From positions 20,053,916 through 20,117,915 of the forward strand of contig NC_052506.1 in the NCBI RefSeq assembly GCF_014356525.2: DNA of 64,000 nucleotides. The letters run 5' to 3'. The translations under genes were made by a program, and so were the position numbers. The stretch is from Nilaparvata lugens (taxonomy: Eukaryota; Arthropoda; Insecta; Hemiptera; Delphacidae). Below are positions 36,201 to 46,030 of the stretch, piece by piece (position 1 is the stretch's first letter; each line of letters begins with the position of its first letter). A model generated the notes under the pieces. That model did no database searches, had not been told where the DNA came from, and saw only the letters and a list, made by a program, of their open reading frames with translations.

Positions 36201-39200
36201 TTTGTCAGCTCGTCATTTTCTGGCAAGTGTGCGAACTGAACACATTCTTCTTGAAGCATATCTTCGAGATGCCTCCCAACCACCCGCTTGTAATAGTCAG
36301 ACTTGTGTTCATTGGGATAGTCGTCGCACCTTCCGTAAGGTTAGTAAGTCATTCTTTGAAATTGAAATTTATTCACAACACTGACATATTTTACAAATAT
36401 TTTTACAATGCAATTATTATAAAGAAACAGTATCATGATGGAAAAAAAGAAAAGAACTTCAGTAGCTTAACAGCTGTGGTTGAAGTTCTACACTATTGTT
36501 ATTGTACATAATTATAGCCTATGAACGAGACAGTCACTTGATTTTGATAACTAAAAAAAAAGAATAAGCCTTTGTCAATTTCACACAAACAGAATTAGAG
36601 CAATAGTAAAAAACAAAAAGAAATAATAATAAAACCTGAAAAAAACTAATAAAATACAATTTCCTGAAGTACCTAAATATCTATACAATAAATATATAAC
36701 ATAAAAAGAATAAATAAAAAAATGGCTATATAAATAAACCTCTGTCACCAGTCAAATTTTTAACAATTGAGTCTAAAACCAGTCAAATTGAGCATCAGTA
36801 AAGTAACAAATAAAGGCGAAAGTTAAATTTAGTACAAAATTGTTTAAAATACTACAAGGAAATACTGAAGGAGAAATAGTATTAATTTAATAAAACCGAT
36901 TTACGCCGGGAAAAAAATGAAGAAAATCTAATTCTCATTCTAATGATTGAAATAATATTTTTATTATTGTTCTATACGGATCAAGACGATAATAAATCAA
37001 TTTATATTTGTAAGACTTTCTTTGGTGGTGAGTCTGATGTTCCACCTCTCGAACTGAAAGTAAATGAACACTTTCCAACTAAAAAAACAAATATGATTGG
37101 TAAAAATTTTAATTCGAAAACTATTGAGTATTTTTATTCCCATCTTGATTGACTGGTCGGTTTTGTTGTGCTCAATAACTAGTGCTATTGTTATCTAGTG
37201 TATTGTGTCGAGTGATCAGAAATTGAGATAACGTAAACCAGATGGAATTTATAGTTTACAACGAATAGTTTTTTTGTAATCGAATTTTCTGCACCTATTT
37301 TTCTGAAGCTAATTTTAGCTTTAGAGTAGTCTTCTGAGTATTTTAATAACAGTAATTTAGATTTCCGGTCACTAATTATATTGTCGACTATCTCTGTCAA
37401 AATTGAAAATAAACTTGAAAGCTACAAATTTCATTTTAAGTTTGCCATTGTAATAAGTTATTAGACATTATTAATAGTTTTCATTTTTTCTGATATCACC
37501 TGCTTTAGCCGAAAATACCTGTCCCAGTAGCACTCAATTTCTAAAGACAAGATAATATTAGAGTATGTTCAAATAATTAAGTTTGTAGCGTGAATGTTGA
37601 TGTTGTGGAACTTTTTCATAATTGAATAGACTTAAAACGTTGTCAAAAATCCACTTCAATTTTTATTTAATTAAAGTGGATTTTTGACAACGTTTCAAGT
37701 CTATTCAATTATGTTCAAATATATTAGAATCTTTATCAATCTAATAAGTGCAATTATTCTCAGCTTGAGTTGTTTTTGATGCCAAATGACGATGATGATG
37801 ACCAGAAGGTTATTAATTGGCCTAATAGCTGAAGCCTTTTAGCTGTTTTTTTTTATTCTTGTGTTTCTTGAGTGTAACTCCTTCACTGTGATTAATACAA
37901 TACTGATTCTTAACAAACCACATATCTATGCTCTCCTACCATCTGCCTCATACAATTGAATTTGAGTCCAATTGTGAGAATATTCCCTATAGTTTTCCTA
38001 TCAGATTATCTTTTTCTTATCAGATAATAATTTTCAGACGAATATGTCTTCAACTCTCAACTCAAATCAGATGGTTTTCGATAACGAAATACTTTCCAAT
38101 AACTGTTTTATAGATATTTATATAGGTTAATTCAAGAGAGTTAATAGATTCTAATATTCCCTGACTAAGAAATAAATCTATCTGCAATAGAGTTCAAATT
38201 GTTGCGTTAATTTCTCCTTCTAATTCATTAAGGCCCGGTTGCACAAAAGCTAATTAAATTTAAACCGTGATTAATTTCACAAGAACCAATCAGAGAAGGC
38301 TTTTTTGAAAGGACGGCTTTTCTGATTGGTTCTTGTGGAATTAATCACGATTTAAATTTAACCTACGTACGTGCAACCGGCACTATTTGTATCAATTACG
38401 TAACAAATATAACCGATGGGTCTTAAGCTTTTTAATTATCTTTCATTATACGTTACAGAACTCAATTTTTCACCCATAACTTTTCTCCAACATTTCAGTG
38501 ACATTAGGTACTCTTATTCATGATATTTCTTGATAAAATAATGTGGTAAATTGGAATCGTTCATGTATTGGAATATGAACATGGATTCGAATAATAAGTT
38601 TCTGATTTTGTCAAATATTTTACTTGTTTGCCTCATAAAAAAATGTCACTGAATTTATTGTGTTTTGTTTTTGCAGGCAATATTACATGTACGTGACTGA
38701 CACCCAGTGTAAGAGAGTGGGCACTCAGTGTTGGGTGTACGGAGCCATAATGGCCACAGAGGCACTACTTTGCATTAAAAATGGAAAGGAACTGTTCTCA
38801 CGGACTCAGAGCCTCAACATAATTTTATGGTTTTTGCTCATATCGTTATTCTCTGTGCTATGTGTGTATGGCTGTGTTCTTTGGCACAAATATGTTCAGG
38901 TAAGCATGAATACTACTCTCATAGAAATATTTTCACATATTTGGGACCTCAAGTGTTTTGGCATTTTTCCTGCTTTTTGTACTACTAATATCAAATCATA
39001 CCTATGTACAAAAGAGATTTATGCCGTGAACAATAATTCTTAAAGCTGGCTGGCCTGCTTCTGAATACAGCCTACACCAATACTACCAACCGTATTTGAG
39101 TTAGGAACTTTGTTGACTCAATATTTTTTTGGAACAATAATTCATTCTGGAACTATAGTTCATTTAGGAACTAATAAATTGAAAATTTGGTTGAATAGGT

Positions 39201-41663
39201 AGCGTGTTTTTTAATGATACATGAAGTATCATATTTATTTTTCCAAAAATGCTTTTCAAATTTGTATTTTATTTATCTGTGTTTACCGATTATAATTCGT
39301 TTTTAATTATTCAATTCCCACTATTTAAGACTTTCAACAAAACATTCCACTCCTCATTTCATTCTGATCCTATTGTCAGCTGTTCTAAAGTGAGGTCCAC
39401 GTTATAATGGCAGTATTTGATTAACATTGGTGTTTTGCTATTCTTGTCTATTACTCGAGCAGGTAGCGCTATCCTTTTTTACCTCTGCAATGTTGCCAGA
39501 TCGTTTTTCAACAATGTAGAATTATAATTATTCAACAAAATATTCAATCTATTGTAAAAATATATTATTTAATCATCAATCAAATATTTTGATCATTAAA
39601 TATAATTGATCATTTCCAACAAGAATGATAAGTTAATTTACATCAGATAAACGGGTATCACCTATATTCTATAGAAGGCAATAGCAAGGTAGAGAATTGA
39701 CAACGCTGTTATTATATCTTTCTCAACTGCAATTATAACGTGGACCTTACCATAGTTTTACAATATTATTTGAAGATTACATTGAAAAGCTACCTTGATT
39801 GTATCTAGCATTTCAATAAATTTACAAACCCTTGATATATTGATATACAGTATTTACAAGCAATAGATTTATTGATCAAATAAAATGAGATAGGCCTACT
39901 GAAAACAATGTCAACAAATAAAATTTTTAAAACCAATTTTTTGAAGATACACCTATTTATAGTCTTATTTACAGTGCTTCAATATATTTTAAATTTTCCA
40001 AATATTTGTCTCAGAGCCACCAGTGACAATGATTCTAGATCTGATTCGAAATAAAACAGAATTACGATAATAAATTGTGATTCCAGCAATAACTGACATT
40101 GACTGCAATACAAATGTGTGTATAATAAATTTGAAAAGTTAATGAGAGAGACAAGTTTTGATTATTTATAATATTATTTCCAAAAGTTATCGGTGAAATT
40201 CCTGTGTTTTTCCCATGATACACTCACATGTTATTGCATGTTGAATTGTCTATCCTTGACTTATATCCTTTAATCACATGAATCAGTTTTGCAATTATCA
40301 GTGTGGCTTTTGTTCATAACTAACGCATGATTTGTGAAATTGCAGAATGGCGATAACGATTTTTCCCGTGAAACTTCACCTTGTAAATCACCTTCATTGA
40401 GTTTTTCAGAAAGTGAATCTTTATCAGCTGAAACAGAAGGTAAATATGCATATTTTAATATTGATTCTTTCATATTACAGTGTATTCATTCCCTACTCAT
40501 GTCAACTCATAAGCTGATAAATAAATCTAAAAAATAAATTAAAAATTCACAGATATATTTTTGAATAAATTTATCTATGGATGGATGGATGCTCTATTTG
40601 CATATTATCATGATCTACACTAGATTTTTCTATATTGGAGACTGTAGATTGGTCCTATTCATTTGATAGGTGAAGTGGCGCAGAATTCTGTAGAGATGTT
40701 TTTCTTTAGACAATTTATAAGTAAAATAGATGACAATTTTTTCTACTCACTAAAATTAAAGAGAATCTTCTTCTTGATTAAATCTTCATTCCGGTCTATA
40801 AAATAGGTTTTTCATCATAATTTATTACTTGAATTATAATTTAAATTTCAAATTGTGAGTAAAATATGAATAAATAATTATTTTTTAGGATTAGATAAAG
40901 AAGTTTTGAGTTGAAAAGTTATTGATTTTCTCGATTTTTGAGCAATTGTTACATTATTAGAGGAAGAAGACTGTGTCGTAGAAATAATCATACCCTAAAA
41001 TAAAAATAGTCGCCATTTTAGATATTCTTCACTATGCTTCTAAAATATCACTCAATTTCATCATAAATTAACTAAACTATTCAATCATGATATATTTCTA
41101 CCAATATATATAAAATGAAAATATCCTAGTCAGTTTTTACATTTACTATTGCTGATTGTTGTTGACGTTGGTAGTTTGTCCCAGGAACTGAACAAATTCA
41201 ATTACCTTAATTAACCAATGAACCGCAGAGCAATTTTAATTTGATATTGTACTATATTAAAAGCATTGAAATAGTCGCAACCAAACTGTTTAAATTTAGA
41301 GTTGATTAGAGATTGATAAGGTAATAATAATCTAATCTCGTTTTTCGTTATTTTTATAAATAAATCGTTGTGATTACATCAACTATCTCTATTCAATATG
41401 GAATAGAATTCTATCACAAAATACTTGTCATTGATTCTCTGCAATTTCTTCGATTTATAGATTATTTTGAATAATTCTTTCATTTTATTTAAAAAATACT
41501 TCAGGTTCTTATATTGTGGGTTTTAATAATTTTTAAAAGTAGCCCATGCTAGTGAAGTGATTTTTTTCATTTTCTTTTTTCAGCACATCTATTGGAGAAT
41601 TCGGAACTTTATTCGACTTTGAAGAAAAGACACCCACACGCACCCTTGGACAATCATCAGTGA
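21281..41663 (+). CDS. PTDSS1: Phosphatidylserine synthase (PTDSS1 type), complete
   Basis: Base-exchange enzyme of the ER/MAM membrane that replaces the headgroup of phosphatidylcholine or phosphatidylethanolamine with L-serine. Eight exons: 21281-21447, 23758-24016, 31659-31817, 33477-33628, 36085-36339, 38677-38899, 40346-40439, 41584-41663, totalling 1389 nt, 462 residues plus TGA (human PTDSS1 473). Diagnostic stretches: [16 protein letters not shown] (exon 2), [13 protein letters not shown] and SILWEFTE (exon 3), [11 protein letters not shown] and [11 protein letters not shown] (exon 4), [15 protein letters not shown] and [11 protein letters not shown] (exon 5), [14 protein letters not shown] (exon 6). 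The His, Glu, Asn and Asp positions shown by mutagenesis of mammalian PSS1 to matter fall in the exon 3-4 blocks and are kept. Many hydrophobic segments indicate a polytopic membrane protein. The last two exons encode a Ser/Glu-rich polar tail ([13 protein letters not shown]) that is poorly conserved in the family. All junctions are GT-AG with matching phase. Confidence 0.95.
21448..21876 (+). other. PTDSS1 intron 1, 5' part
   Basis: AT-rich with nothing recognised before the inverted-repeat element that begins near 21877. Confidence 0.5.
21877..23484. mobile_element. Candidate TIR element with GGGGGAATAAGAAAC ends
   Basis: The left end (gagaatgggggaataagaaac, read from 21877) and right end (gtctcttattcccccactct, 23461-23480) are inverted copies. 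The same phrase recurs inside at 22026-22040, 23085-23099 and, inverted, 23119-23130. Total ~1.6 kb with no intact transposase. A degraded LINE piece (22280-22985) lies within it. It could be a non-autonomous DNA transposon carrying a nested insertion, or several overlapping copies. Boundaries are approximate. Confidence 0.45.
22280..22985 (-). mobile_element. Non-LTR reverse transcriptase remnant, minus strand
   Basis: The minus strand at 22985-22690 gives [37 protein letters not shown] and [17 protein letters not shown], the region just after the RT catalytic core of jockey/CR1-like LINEs (FLGIxID...HI...L..KLSSA). It is truncated at both ends; the rest toward 22280 is non-matching. Confidence 0.65.
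24604..25500 (+). CDS. LINE ORF1 protein with SGNH esterase-like domain
   Basis: RNA-binding or accessory protein of the CR1-like LINE. The open frame runs from 24604 to TAA at 25500. Esterase (GDSL/SGNH) blocks are visible: TDSQGKQL near 24723 (block I), AAGSNDLH near 24885 (block III, GxND) and [13 protein letters not shown] near 25139 (block V with catalytic His). The C-terminal third is Ser/Thr-rich and low in structure. There is no in-frame ATG at the expected start; a TTG at 24667 is the nearest weak candidate. The same frame continues upstream of 24589 as an ATG-started stretch from 24388 ([14 protein letters not shown]), so the original ORF1 was probably longer and is now split by TAA (24589) and TGA (24601). 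Confidence 0.7.
   Translation, partial: AKQVLSVDRQATFSTQIEPEILGFSRRKNSSKKKQKVTILTDSQGKQLCDHTGEFGEDFDVLVCTKSSAKLKHVVQDGLCLIKNFTEKDFVIVAAGSNDLHRDEPFQLTLNQAMRSLTEIDIKSNLLLCSVPYRYDDPSLNEYISYANSYLSRAVGSYIGCLNIHYLDINTFLGKSHFTRHGLHLNRRGKRILVNRLTKFVKDFSVAKPVSANTKVENTSSRAIKSHIGRTVDTVTISSPLCQTLDKTFHTPQSSSKADHQDLSNNFKTIHTPVSQAYHNISDRTTYQSQHFLDRSSM
25598..28336 (+). CDS. LINE ORF2: endonuclease plus reverse transcriptase
   Basis: Intact 912-codon frame from the first ATG. An apurinic-like endonuclease is at the N-terminus ([26 protein letters not shown] near residue 126, [10 protein letters not shown] near 187). The reverse transcriptase has [41 protein letters not shown] near 560, [13 protein letters not shown] near 617 and CYADDSSI near 647. 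The frame is also open upstream of the ATG ([14 protein letters not shown], a typical endonuclease start) back into the end of ORF1, so translation probably begins before 25598 by overlap or reinitiation at the ORF1 stop. The YADD catalytic motif is present. It copies LINE RNA into nicked DNA in the nucleus. Confidence 0.9.
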   Translation: MINNNNKNFDVLCISEHWLRANVIDLININGFSLVSAFCRASARNGGVAIFVANKLTDHIRAIDMTAFNCEIHHEFAGIIVKKLNIIVIVVYRSPSGNLNLFLESLEKLILFLSTKHKHKYHFIVGGDFNVNVLSRNPDRSELVNILKSVNLYLTNFEATRLDSALDNIATDLSPDLFSVKVEPVALGDHDALCLYLKSDIFPSQARGENPMNNSLQKFKSRPITDAGLDSFCCRLSSVDWREFLIYGNAECNFNSFFNKFQELFIESFPLFNCNSRSSTSKKKPHLTSPALESLRCFVLIAYDRFKNNRTDSARLTYNNLKKMYKAELKMTQLKSNADFIESANNKCAAAWKVIRKSSKPTQSSITSVSAEDFNNYFVKSVSKMRDSIDPSNVLAEELLASAPRSLHEFVLRELSCQEIANIVSRMKSSSTKDIYHHSSSMMKTVINFILAPLTTCFNACIRDSIFPLKLKHSRTVPIHKKGSKDLPENFRPISIPPIFSKILEYAIAGQLYEFFESNGLFSTSQFGFRKGKSTVDAVTSVVSDVENSFDNKNFTGVVLFDLSRAFDVVDHNILSKKLHHLGVRNKALKLLKSYLNNRSQSVCINSNLSNPLSVPHGVPQGSILGPLLFIVMMNDIEYNIGSKVVCYADDSSIITIDKDLNTLQQKMNKCQDEAAVWFKANGLLLNKDKTQILLLALRQVSEGAKNAKLLGITLDQKLSWSSHIDNLCSKLSRVIYLLRSLSDSVPKKYMRTCYFAFFQSVFLYGLELWGCAPDAQKVFLLQKKALRIISGAAYLDHCRPLFVGEKIMTLHGMVVFRLLMSVKRKIGLFHCRDEIHSYNTRNKSKIDVPYSRLSKVLNSPSLISLKLFNALPYSVRVLHESKFKCCLESLLLKTPLYSIYDFYQVTVEDFA
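28653..31317. repeat. 1.33-kb tandem duplication in PTDSS1 intron 2
   Basis: Two head-to-tail units, about 28653-29992 and 29993-31317, are nearly identical (period 1324-1325). Differences are scattered single bases and a few small indels. Both carry the same short frames on the minus strand, including [19 protein letters not shown] (28876-29118, 30200-30442) and [19 protein letters not shown] (29551-29751, 30876-31076). These have helical composition, but I recognise no family and no splice model. Both frames are preserved, but a duplication this recent would keep them without selection. Confidence 0.85.
31318..31658 (+). other. PTDSS1 intron 2, 3' end
   Basis: AT-rich up to the tttttttcag acceptor of exon 3. 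Nothing recognised. Confidence 0.6.
32010..32190. mobile_element. Foldback MITE with CCCGGTTTCACGAAGC-type ends
   Basis: The left arm (gtttcacaaagcttggtcaa then gacattt, from 32016) pairs with the right arm (aaaatgtcttgaccgggctt then cgtgaaac, to about 32182). An inner pair, gagtgcactgga / tccagtgcacac, extends the hairpin. The right end is better preserved (cgtgaaaccgggcatt). Noncoding; in PTDSS1 intron 3. Confidence 0.65.
32191..33476 (+). other. PTDSS1 intron 3, 3' part
   Basis: AT-rich. I see no coding remnant or clear inverted repeat. Confidence 0.5.
33658..34584 (-). mobile_element. mariner element, internally deleted
   Basis: Terminal inverted repeats cgagggtgattcaaatgaaa (33658) and its match ending at 34584 (ttcatttgattcaacctcg) are bounded by TA on both sides (33656-33657, 34585-34586). 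At 927 bp it is shorter than the ~1.3 kb of full mariners. Minus-strand transposase pieces: [14 protein letters not shown] and [13 protein letters not shown] (34358-34140), then, in another frame, [14 protein letters not shown] and [18 protein letters not shown] (34129-33806), which carry the second and third catalytic Asp of a DD34D transposase. The N-terminal DNA-binding half is missing, so it is non-autonomous. In PTDSS1 intron 4. Confidence 0.88.
34587..35046 (+). repeat. Direct repeat pair in PTDSS1 intron 4
   Basis: tcataaaacttggtcattga and the next ~55 bases (through agtttcacacaacagtacaa then atctatttacaat) at 34587-34664 recur at 34972-35045 with few changes. The pair is ~385 bp apart and starts immediately after the mariner insertion. 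It looks like a small segmental duplication of intron sequence. Confidence 0.7.
35047..36084 (+). other. PTDSS1 intron 4, 3' part
   Basis: Mixed sequence. A GC-balanced patch at 35760-35960 (gtgttagtagaacaaagttt, cgtgtcgtgtgtctcgtgtg) resembles the 5' region of an interspersed retroelement, but I could not place it. A run of eight G's is at about 35411. Confidence 0.35.
36340..37617 (+). other. PTDSS1 intron 5, 5' part
   Basis: Strongly AT-rich. An open frame continues past the exon 5 donor but is not conserved and is treated as intron. Nothing else recognised. Confidence 0.5.
37618..37713. repeat. Near-perfect short hairpin
   Basis: A 40-bp left arm (cataattgaatagacttaaa then acgttgtcaaaaatccactt) is mirrored on the right, with a ~16-bp loop and one mismatch. 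Too short for a typical MITE; possibly a foldback element. In PTDSS1 intron 5. Confidence 0.75.
38231..38382. mobile_element. Hairpin MITE with GGCCCGGTTGCAC end
   Basis: About 65-bp arms: aggcccggttgcacaaaagc on the left, gtgcaaccggcact on the right, with inner inverted pairs ttaatttcacaagaaccaat / attggttcttgtggaattaa. ~150 bp, no ORF, in PTDSS1 intron 5. Confidence 0.75.
39394..39746. mobile_element. MITE with GGTCCACGTTATAATG termini, copy 2
   Basis: Same terminal repeat as the element at 1737-1943 (ggtccacgttataatggcag at 39394; aattataacgtggacc ending at 39746), and shared internal phrases such as ttgctattcttgtctatta. 353 bp, no ORF, in PTDSS1 intron 6. The length difference from copy 1 shows independent internal change. 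Confidence 0.75.
40440..41583 (+). other. PTDSS1 intron 7
   Basis: AT-rich, 1.1 kb, no element recognised. Good acceptor (tttcttttttcag). Confidence 0.6.
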
Positions 41664-44074
41664 ATCGTATAAGAACCAAAACAAAAAGAAACTTTTTAGT
41701 TGCCTGAAAAATTGCAGTATGGATGAATTGGTGATATATATAATATATATAAAGAAATAAAAAATGAGTACATAATACATGCGATTGTAAGTACGCATTC
41801 GCATAGCGTGAAAACATTACTTCAAAAATGACTTTTGAAAATTACGTTTCAGTTCATCAGTGAGAAACCTATAAGAGTTGGTGTTGTACATAATCTTCTT
41901 CAAGAAATGTTCCTTCATACTTTGCCAGGTGCGTTTCAGGAAGATTTTGACTTTCTCGATGTCCCTTTGACGCTGTTGTATCCATCGTTGTCAGCAATAT
42001 ATTCTTGACAATATTGCTGTTTTCCGTATCAGAGTACAACATTGGCGTGTGCTTTTTGACTACACTTGAGCGGGGGTCGAGGTATGGTAGAGCTCTTTTC
42101 AACTTTCACCGGGTTTGTTCAGAAGATTGCATAGCGGCAGCTCACTTTAGCCGACCTGTTTGAAATAGACAGCCTACATGTAGTCGTATTTGTGGAGGGG
42201 CGGTGCTTTATCAAATGTCTTCAGGTCGAGACGCGAAATAAACCGCAACAGCCAGACTGAACACAGGCTCCACGTGTCTGGTGAGTTGTATGTCCTTCGC
42301 AATCACCATGCTGTAGTCGTTCATCTGCTTCACTTTAGATTACACGTGTCTGCCATGAATGAGCTTGGTCTGTCGTCGTTTGGCAATAGTATCGTCAAGC
42401 AACAACACAAACGAGAGAGGCTCGGAAATTCTTCAAAATGTTGAAGTTTTTTCAGTTATTGCTTGACACCTTGTGAGACCAGAATCCCATGTTACTTATC
42501 TTGAATAAGCTGTGATCGTTTAGGGTAATCAGTAAACTAATAGGTCAATAGTCATAATTCTTACCGTTAGGAAGCAATATTTTGCTCCTAGGTATCTTAA
42601 ATATTAATTATAACTATTGTACAAATCTGATATATTCGTCGGAGTTATTACTTGTGAAATTCTCAATTGTTGTGGCAAATAATGAAAAACGTATGTTTGC
42701 TTTATTGATTGTTTTTTTTTGCGAAAAAGATCGTTTAGTTTTTCTGTGAGTAAATTTACTTAGCTCACTTCTCCTGTTATAATGGATTATGTTTTTCTGT
42801 TTTTATATCAATTCATGCAGCTGTGTCAAAGTGAATTTAATTTGTTTTTATTGATATCTTGAGATAAGATATTAATTTACGGACATAGTGTATGATCTTT
42901 TCCTATTATTTATAGCTATCGATATTAGAATCCCAATTTTGATTTTGTTGTTTATGTCTTGAGAGAATAGTTTTCATTTCTATTTTTATGGTATATTAGA
43001 AAATAATGTCTAAAAGTTTAAAAAAATACTTTGATTTGCATCTTGATTATTATGGTCTATAATTATTTTCTTATGGTGGAGTTTTATTCATTATGTTTGC
43101 CAGTAATTTTTAACTAGCAATAGATAGATGCAAAAGATAGAAGAGTCTTAAGCAATTTTTCTCCGTTTTAATGTACTGTTTATAATATAAATTATCACCG
43201 CAGGTGATAGTAGTTAACGAGAAAAACTAGAGCGGGGATCTTGAATTTGCCAAATATCGAATAGTTATTTCTCCTAGATTTCCTAGAAATCTGACAGACT
43301 AGAAATGGATCCTTTGAAAATTATTTAGAATTATTGATCACTACTAGTCTTGGTCTGTCAATCGTATTAGGAATAGTATTTTTGTTTATTTGAATTCATA
43401 CTAGCATAAGATCCCTATTATTCTTATGTCTATTAATAATGATCGGAATAACAGTCCATTTTTAATGGTATCCATAAAGGTTTGAAGAAGATTGTACATC
43501 GGGTCTATAATGATTGTATATCTTGATATTTTGCCATATTGCTCAATTACAAAACTTTTGTATTATTTCACTTGTTTCCCCAATCATTAACCATTTTATT
43601 TTGAGACTTTTAAAAATATATAAAAAAATTCTAAAGAAATATAACTCAAATCGATAGTATATGTTATGAGTTTTCCGTTTTGATAAATCTACCAACTTTT
43701 ATAATCTAATAATATGCATACTGAGTATGCATTAATCTTCCAACATCTTAGAAGTTACCTAGTTAATTTGTAAATATGATTTGTTAGAAACAACTTGTTG
43801 ATTAAGCGAATTTGTACTGAATACTCTAGTCGAGTGGATTTGTCTGTGTACCAGTAACTCACAATTGTTTTGTAGTATGTCTTCTACTCAGTCTGAGTGA
43901 ATATTTGTCATAATATTGTATTGCATGAAAAATACAGACATTATTAAAACCTGTTTCAAGTTTTAGACCTAAATAATTATGATATATTCATTGTTTTGAC
44001 TCATTATAGAGAATACTGAATAAAACAATTTGTAGACGTTCATTTCCAGTTTTCCTCATTCTCCCTTGACAGTA
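41664..44074 (+). other. PTDSS1 3' UTR and intergenic sequence
   Basis: The first poly(A) signal after the stop is AATAAA at 41756-41761. A GC-balanced patch at 41870-42450 has opposing open frames (minus 42102-41869, plus 42190-42444) with no similarity I recognise; it could be a longer 3' UTR, an old element or an unrelated small gene. The rest to 44074 is AT-rich and featureless. Confidence 0.45.
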
Positions 44075-44470
44075 CAGTAGAACGTCAATAATCCGGATTA
44101 ATTGGGACCGGACCCCATCCGGATTATTAAATTATCCGGATTATCGAAATTTCGTTAAAAAACGGTCAGCACACACTATTCAAGAAACAAAGCTGCTAAA
44201 ATTGCATATACATGTACATTAAAAATACGTTTTTAAAGAACTGTATCGTATTTTATTTACAGCAACATGTGTACAACGCACAGTAAAAACATCAGACACT
44301 ACATATTTCAGTTTTTAAAAAAACCACTCCCTTTTCCTCGCTTCGCGCCATTCTACCGTCGCCTGCTCTAAAGTAAGGAGCTTAGCGCCGAGGGCAGAAG
44401 GTACATAAATTTTATTTCTTGCCAGAAACGAATCCGGATTTTTGACGTCCGAATTATCGACGTTCTACTG
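44075..44470. mobile_element. pogo/Tigger-like MITE
   Basis: Inverted ends CAGTAGAACGTCAATAATCC (44075) and GAATTATCGACGTTCTACTG (to 44470), flanked by TA on both sides. The CAGTAGAAC...TAATCCGGAT terminus is that of pogo/Tigger DNA transposons. 396 bp with no transposase. Lies between the PTDSS1 and CEPT genes. Confidence 0.8.
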
Positions 44471-44472
44471 TA

Positions 44473-45680
44473 GTATTTACTACTGAAGCGTATTCCAATC
44501 TGCATGAGTTAATATATAATACAACTTACATAGATTTATAAAAGTAATTTTAAAACCGAAACCAAAAATAATGGCGTTTTTGGTCAAGTATTGCCAAGGG
44601 TTGGTTTGTGAAGCTTTAACAATTGAAACGGTCTGAAGAATAGGCGATTTAGAAATAATTCAGTAATCTTGGAAGCTTCAATCTTATCTACCTCAACTAA
44701 GCATGAAATGTCATAAAATTGTATGTTCTTATTCTTATACAGTACATAAAATTAGTAAAGGGTCCGCCTCTGATCTGATTGTCTTGATCTTATTGAAATA
44801 TATGAAAAATTTTACAGTTGAATGCTCTCATAGCAGTATTTTAAAATGACTTTCAACTATATACTGGCCTCTTGTTAGGTCAGATAAAAAAAATGGTATT
44901 TTGAGGGTAGGTAAAGATTCAGAATGGTTATCTGAAAATGCAAGGATAGAATTCTATTTTTCTCAAACTCTAGGGTAAGGCTTTCCTGTTATAGTCTAAA
45001 ATAATCACAATAATTTTGCAGATTATGACTGCTTAAATTAATTAAACATTTGCCTATAGTATTTTTTTTTCAAAATACACAAACTATCAAATATATATTG
45101 GATTAAACTATTTGCTCATTTTCTGTTATGGAGGCAAAATCCCATCCCACTTATTTCCTGAAACAAATGAAAAAGCTTGTGCATTCTTGTTCGTCAAAAT
45201 TTTATAGAGAAATATGTAGGCTACCTTTTTAAGATTAAAATGAACTTTAATTATTTACCTAAGAAAAAATAGGCTATGGGCTAATTCTATATAATAGCTC
45301 ATTCATAATTACCGTAGCCTATATTATTTCATAGAGAGAGTAGCCTATTGCACTAAAATTTACCAGGATGAATTAAATCACACTTCCTAAGGACAGATTG
45401 TGGACCTTAATGTTCAATAATTTAAATGTGGGTGCTACGATGAGTTATAATAGCGCCTCATGCCAGTGTGATAATTTTGAAAGATACCAGATAACAGTCA
45501 TGATATGCCGGTTAATCTCTGTCTAGCTTTTCTACTTTCAATTTCAACAACTATCATAAATATGACTGTTGAAGACCTTTGTCTTTTTCATTTAATACTT
45601 TATGAGAAAAGATTTCTCTTCGAATATTTACAACAATGTTTACAAACAATACAATGAACATTTGGATCGTATAAAAATTC
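44473..45680. other. Intergenic, no feature recognised
   Basis: AT-rich sequence between the pogo-like MITE and the CEPT promoter region. No ORF or repeat stood out. Confidence 0.5.
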
Positions 45681-45689
45681 AAATTGATA

Positions 45690-46030
45690 CGCCTCCAAAC
45701 GAGTGTACAATGGACAGAATCGAATGACTTTCACGAACCAATCAGAGCCAAGCTTTCAGCTGCTACGTCGACCTGCTGCTATTCATTTCGTTCCAATTAT
45801 CAACACTATACGGTGAGAGCGCAGCGCAAGCGGTCCAGTCCAGTTTTATTTTCAGTCATCGCTTCGTTTCGTATCATTTCAGAAGATATGATTGCAATCT
45901 CAAACTTGAAAGGTGTTAAGGCCTACGTTTGAACAGCTTTTCGATGAACTTGAGTGAATGTTAAGTGTAAAATGACGTTACTTCTCTACTCAGAATAATT
46001 TTCTGATGTGTGTGTGCAAATTGTTCAGAA
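45690..46030 (+). promoter_or_regulatory. CEPT promoter and 5' UTR candidate
   Basis: A locally GC-richer stretch before the CEPT start codon. It contains a CCAAT-type box (ACCAATCAGAG near 45738) and an arthropod-type initiator TCAGTC at 45852-45857. No TATA box is seen at the expected distance. The transcription start is therefore inferred near 45854. No in-frame upstream ORF is conserved. Confidence 0.4.

Noticed and set aside
36119..36511. An extended version of PTDSS1 exon 5
   Set aside because: The family sequence stops at VAPSVR and continues in phase at 38677 with QYYMYVTD; the reading beyond the donor at 36340 is not conserved.
38900..39043. A PTDSS1 isoform ending by read-through of exon 6
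   Set aside because: Possible as intron retention, but a good GTAAGC donor and an in-phase exon 7 are present, so it is not annotated.
46010..46030. Upstream in-frame ATG as the CEPT start
   Set aside because: It would add only MCANCSE, which is not needed for the conserved N-terminus; 46031 is preferred but not proven.
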